The translations under genes were made by a program, and so were the position numbers. 7,525 nucleotides of DNA from PS1 clade bacterium (GTDB lineage Bacteria > Pseudomonadota > Alphaproteobacteria > RS24): contig JADHOK010000062.1 of the NCBI GenBank assembly GCA_016779015.1, forward strand, positions 1-7,525, written 5' to 3'. The notes under the pieces are model-generated. The model was not told where the DNA came from and made no database searches. It saw only the letters and a program-made list of their open reading frames with translations. This document shows, piece after piece, positions 7,170 through 7,525 of this stretch (positions are counted from its first letter, which is position 1; each line of letters opens with the position of its first letter).

Positions 7170-7233
7170 TTTCGAGACAAATTTCGAAACGGGCGGGCTT
7201 TGGTTGCCCCGCACCCGCCTCAGGCCTCGGCCT
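7170..7233 (-). promoter_or_regulatory. Structured 5' leader of the TauE/SafE operon (candidate cis-regulatory RNA or operator)
   Basis: Between the predicted start of transcription (~7232) and the permease gene the minus strand can fold into: (A) AGGC/GCCU around a CGAG loop (7233-7222); (B) GGCGGG (7219-7214) with CCCGCC (7197-7192), or alternatively GCGGG (7212-7208) with the same CCCGC, so the two helices exclude each other; (C) UUUCGA (7189-7184) with UCGAAA (7175-7170) around an 8-nt loop, whose 3' arm contains the AAA of the AAAGG ribosome-binding site. The AACC loop of B (7205-7202) could also pair with GGUU at 7169-7166. Complementarity is seen directly; function is not shown. Element C could equally be a protein-binding dyad in DNA. 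I do not recognise a named riboswitch consensus. Confidence 0.4.
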
Positions 7234-7238
7234 AGCAT

Positions 7239-7267
7239 ATTATAGCGAATTTGCCTATCACCTTGCC
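7239..7267 (-). promoter_or_regulatory. Promoter of the TauE/SafE-TIGR02186-CcdA-DUF3429 operon
   Basis: The minus strand has a perfect TATAAT at 7244-7239. With a 17-bp spacer the -35 position (7267-7262) reads GGCAAG, a poor match, which suggests dependence on an activator or an alphaproteobacterial variant -35. Transcription should start near 7232, giving a leader of about 77 nt before the ATG at 7155. The element overlaps the control region of the divergent hydrolase. Confidence 0.55.
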
Positions 7268-7274
7268 TTTTGCG
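7251..7274. repeat. Direct repeat TTGCCT with 12-bp period
   Basis: TTGCCT occurs at 7251-7256 and again at 7263-7268, roughly one helical turn apart, between the divergent promoters. It covers the -35 region of the minus-strand operon and the possible -35 of the plus-strand hydrolase. It may be a regulator binding site, but two 6-mers are weak evidence. Confidence 0.25.
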
Positions 7275-7290
7275 TGGTGCGATGCATATT
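7263..7290 (+). promoter_or_regulatory. Weak candidate promoter for the rightward hydrolase
   Basis: TTGCCT (7263-7268) and CATATT (7285-7290) are each four-of-six matches to the -35 and -10 consensus with a 16-bp spacer. Transcription would begin near 7297, leaving a short leader that still includes the AAGGA ribosome-binding site at 7301-7305. No better pair was found in the gap. Confidence 0.25.
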
Positions 7291-7311
7291 TCGCTGAAAG
7301 AAGGAAGATTT

Positions 7312-7525
7312 ATGCTACAGCACAGCCAGCTCTGCCTGCCGCATGACGGCTCAGGCAGCGTTTCACTTTATCACTGGCAAGATATGGGGCAAGAAACCGG
7401 GCAAGAAAAGGCCTCTGACCGACCGGTGCTGCACTGGGCCCACGCCAATGGTTTTAACGGGCGCACTTATGAGCCGCTTTTGACGCCGCTGGCCGATATG
7501 TTCGATATTTATGCGTGGGATGCGC
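7312..7525 (+). CDS. Alpha/beta hydrolase, N-terminal part, truncated by window end
   Basis: An open frame of 71 codons runs off the right edge. The N-terminus of about 39 residues is variable and Gln-rich; it then enters the first core strand and oxyanion loop of the alpha/beta-hydrolase fold, VLHWAHANGF (about 39-48), followed by TYEPLLTPLA and the next strand DIYAWDA (65-71). HxNGF in place of HGxxG is usual in one bacterial subgroup of this fold. The catalytic Ser, Asp and His lie beyond the window, so activity and substrate cannot be judged. Start choice: ATG at 7312 has a good AAGGA (7301-7305) six bases upstream; an in-frame ATG at 7282 would add ten residues but has no such site. It is divergent from the permease operon and unrelated in subgroup to the esterase at the left edge. 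Confidence 0.8.
   Translation, partial: MLQHSQLCLPHDGSGSVSLYHWQDMGQETGQEKASDRPVLHWAHANGFNGRTYEPLLTPLADMFDIYAWDA

Noticed and set aside
7156..7233. A SAM or SAH riboswitch, suggested by the GGGGCAACC string in the leader
   Set aside because: The surrounding conserved helices and junction sequences of those classes are not present, so naming a class would be a guess; it is kept only as an unassigned structured leader.
1..7525. CRISPR array, mobile element, tRNA or defence system
   Set aside because: No spaced identical repeats, transposase or integrase motifs, tRNA-like cloverleaf or defence-gene signature was seen on reading both strands.

Overview
The window is GC-rich, gene-dense DNA that looks like the core chromosome of an alphaproteobacterium. 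The best taxonomic marker is the minus-strand gene for a TIGR02186/Alph_Pro_TM protein (5471-6220), a family essentially restricted to Alphaproteobacteria and often found beside a TauE/SafE permease, as here. No insertion sequence, phage gene, tRNA, rRNA or CRISPR array is visible, and codon use looks uniform.

Layout. Left block, plus strand: the 3' part of an HSL-family alpha/beta hydrolase (1-965), then a ligase-associated DEXH-box helicase (1013-3553) and, overlapping its end by 17 nt, the ligase-associated metallophosphoesterase PdeM (3537-4244). These last two belong to a four-member DNA-damage module; the ligase and MBL-fold exonuclease members are not in view. Middle block, minus strand (read right to left): a TauE/SafE (TSUP) permease (7155-6220), the TIGR02186 membrane-anchored periplasmic protein (6220-5471), a CcdA-type thiol-electron carrier (5471-4719) and a small DUF3429 membrane protein (4714-4250). 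The four are packed with TAATG overlaps or a 4-nt gap, so they are almost certainly one operon, and all four products are membrane proteins. The two blocks converge with only 5 nt between stop codons. At the right edge a second, unrelated alpha/beta hydrolase starts on the plus strand (7312) and runs off the window.

Regulation. The 156-nt divergent region 7156-7311 carries a perfect minus-strand TATAAT, a GC-rich leader that can form several hairpins including one next to the permease ribosome-binding site, and a clear Shine-Dalgarno sequence for the rightward hydrolase. The helicase has only one usable start codon, no Shine-Dalgarno sequence, and a TATACT box placed so that transcription would begin at the A of its ATG, which suggests a leaderless mRNA.

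I found no clearly new system. The items most worth a second look are the all-membrane TSUP/TIGR02186/CcdA/DUF3429 operon, whose function is unknown and which I infer is linked to sulfur or thiol handling, together with its structured leader, and the leaderless helicase start.
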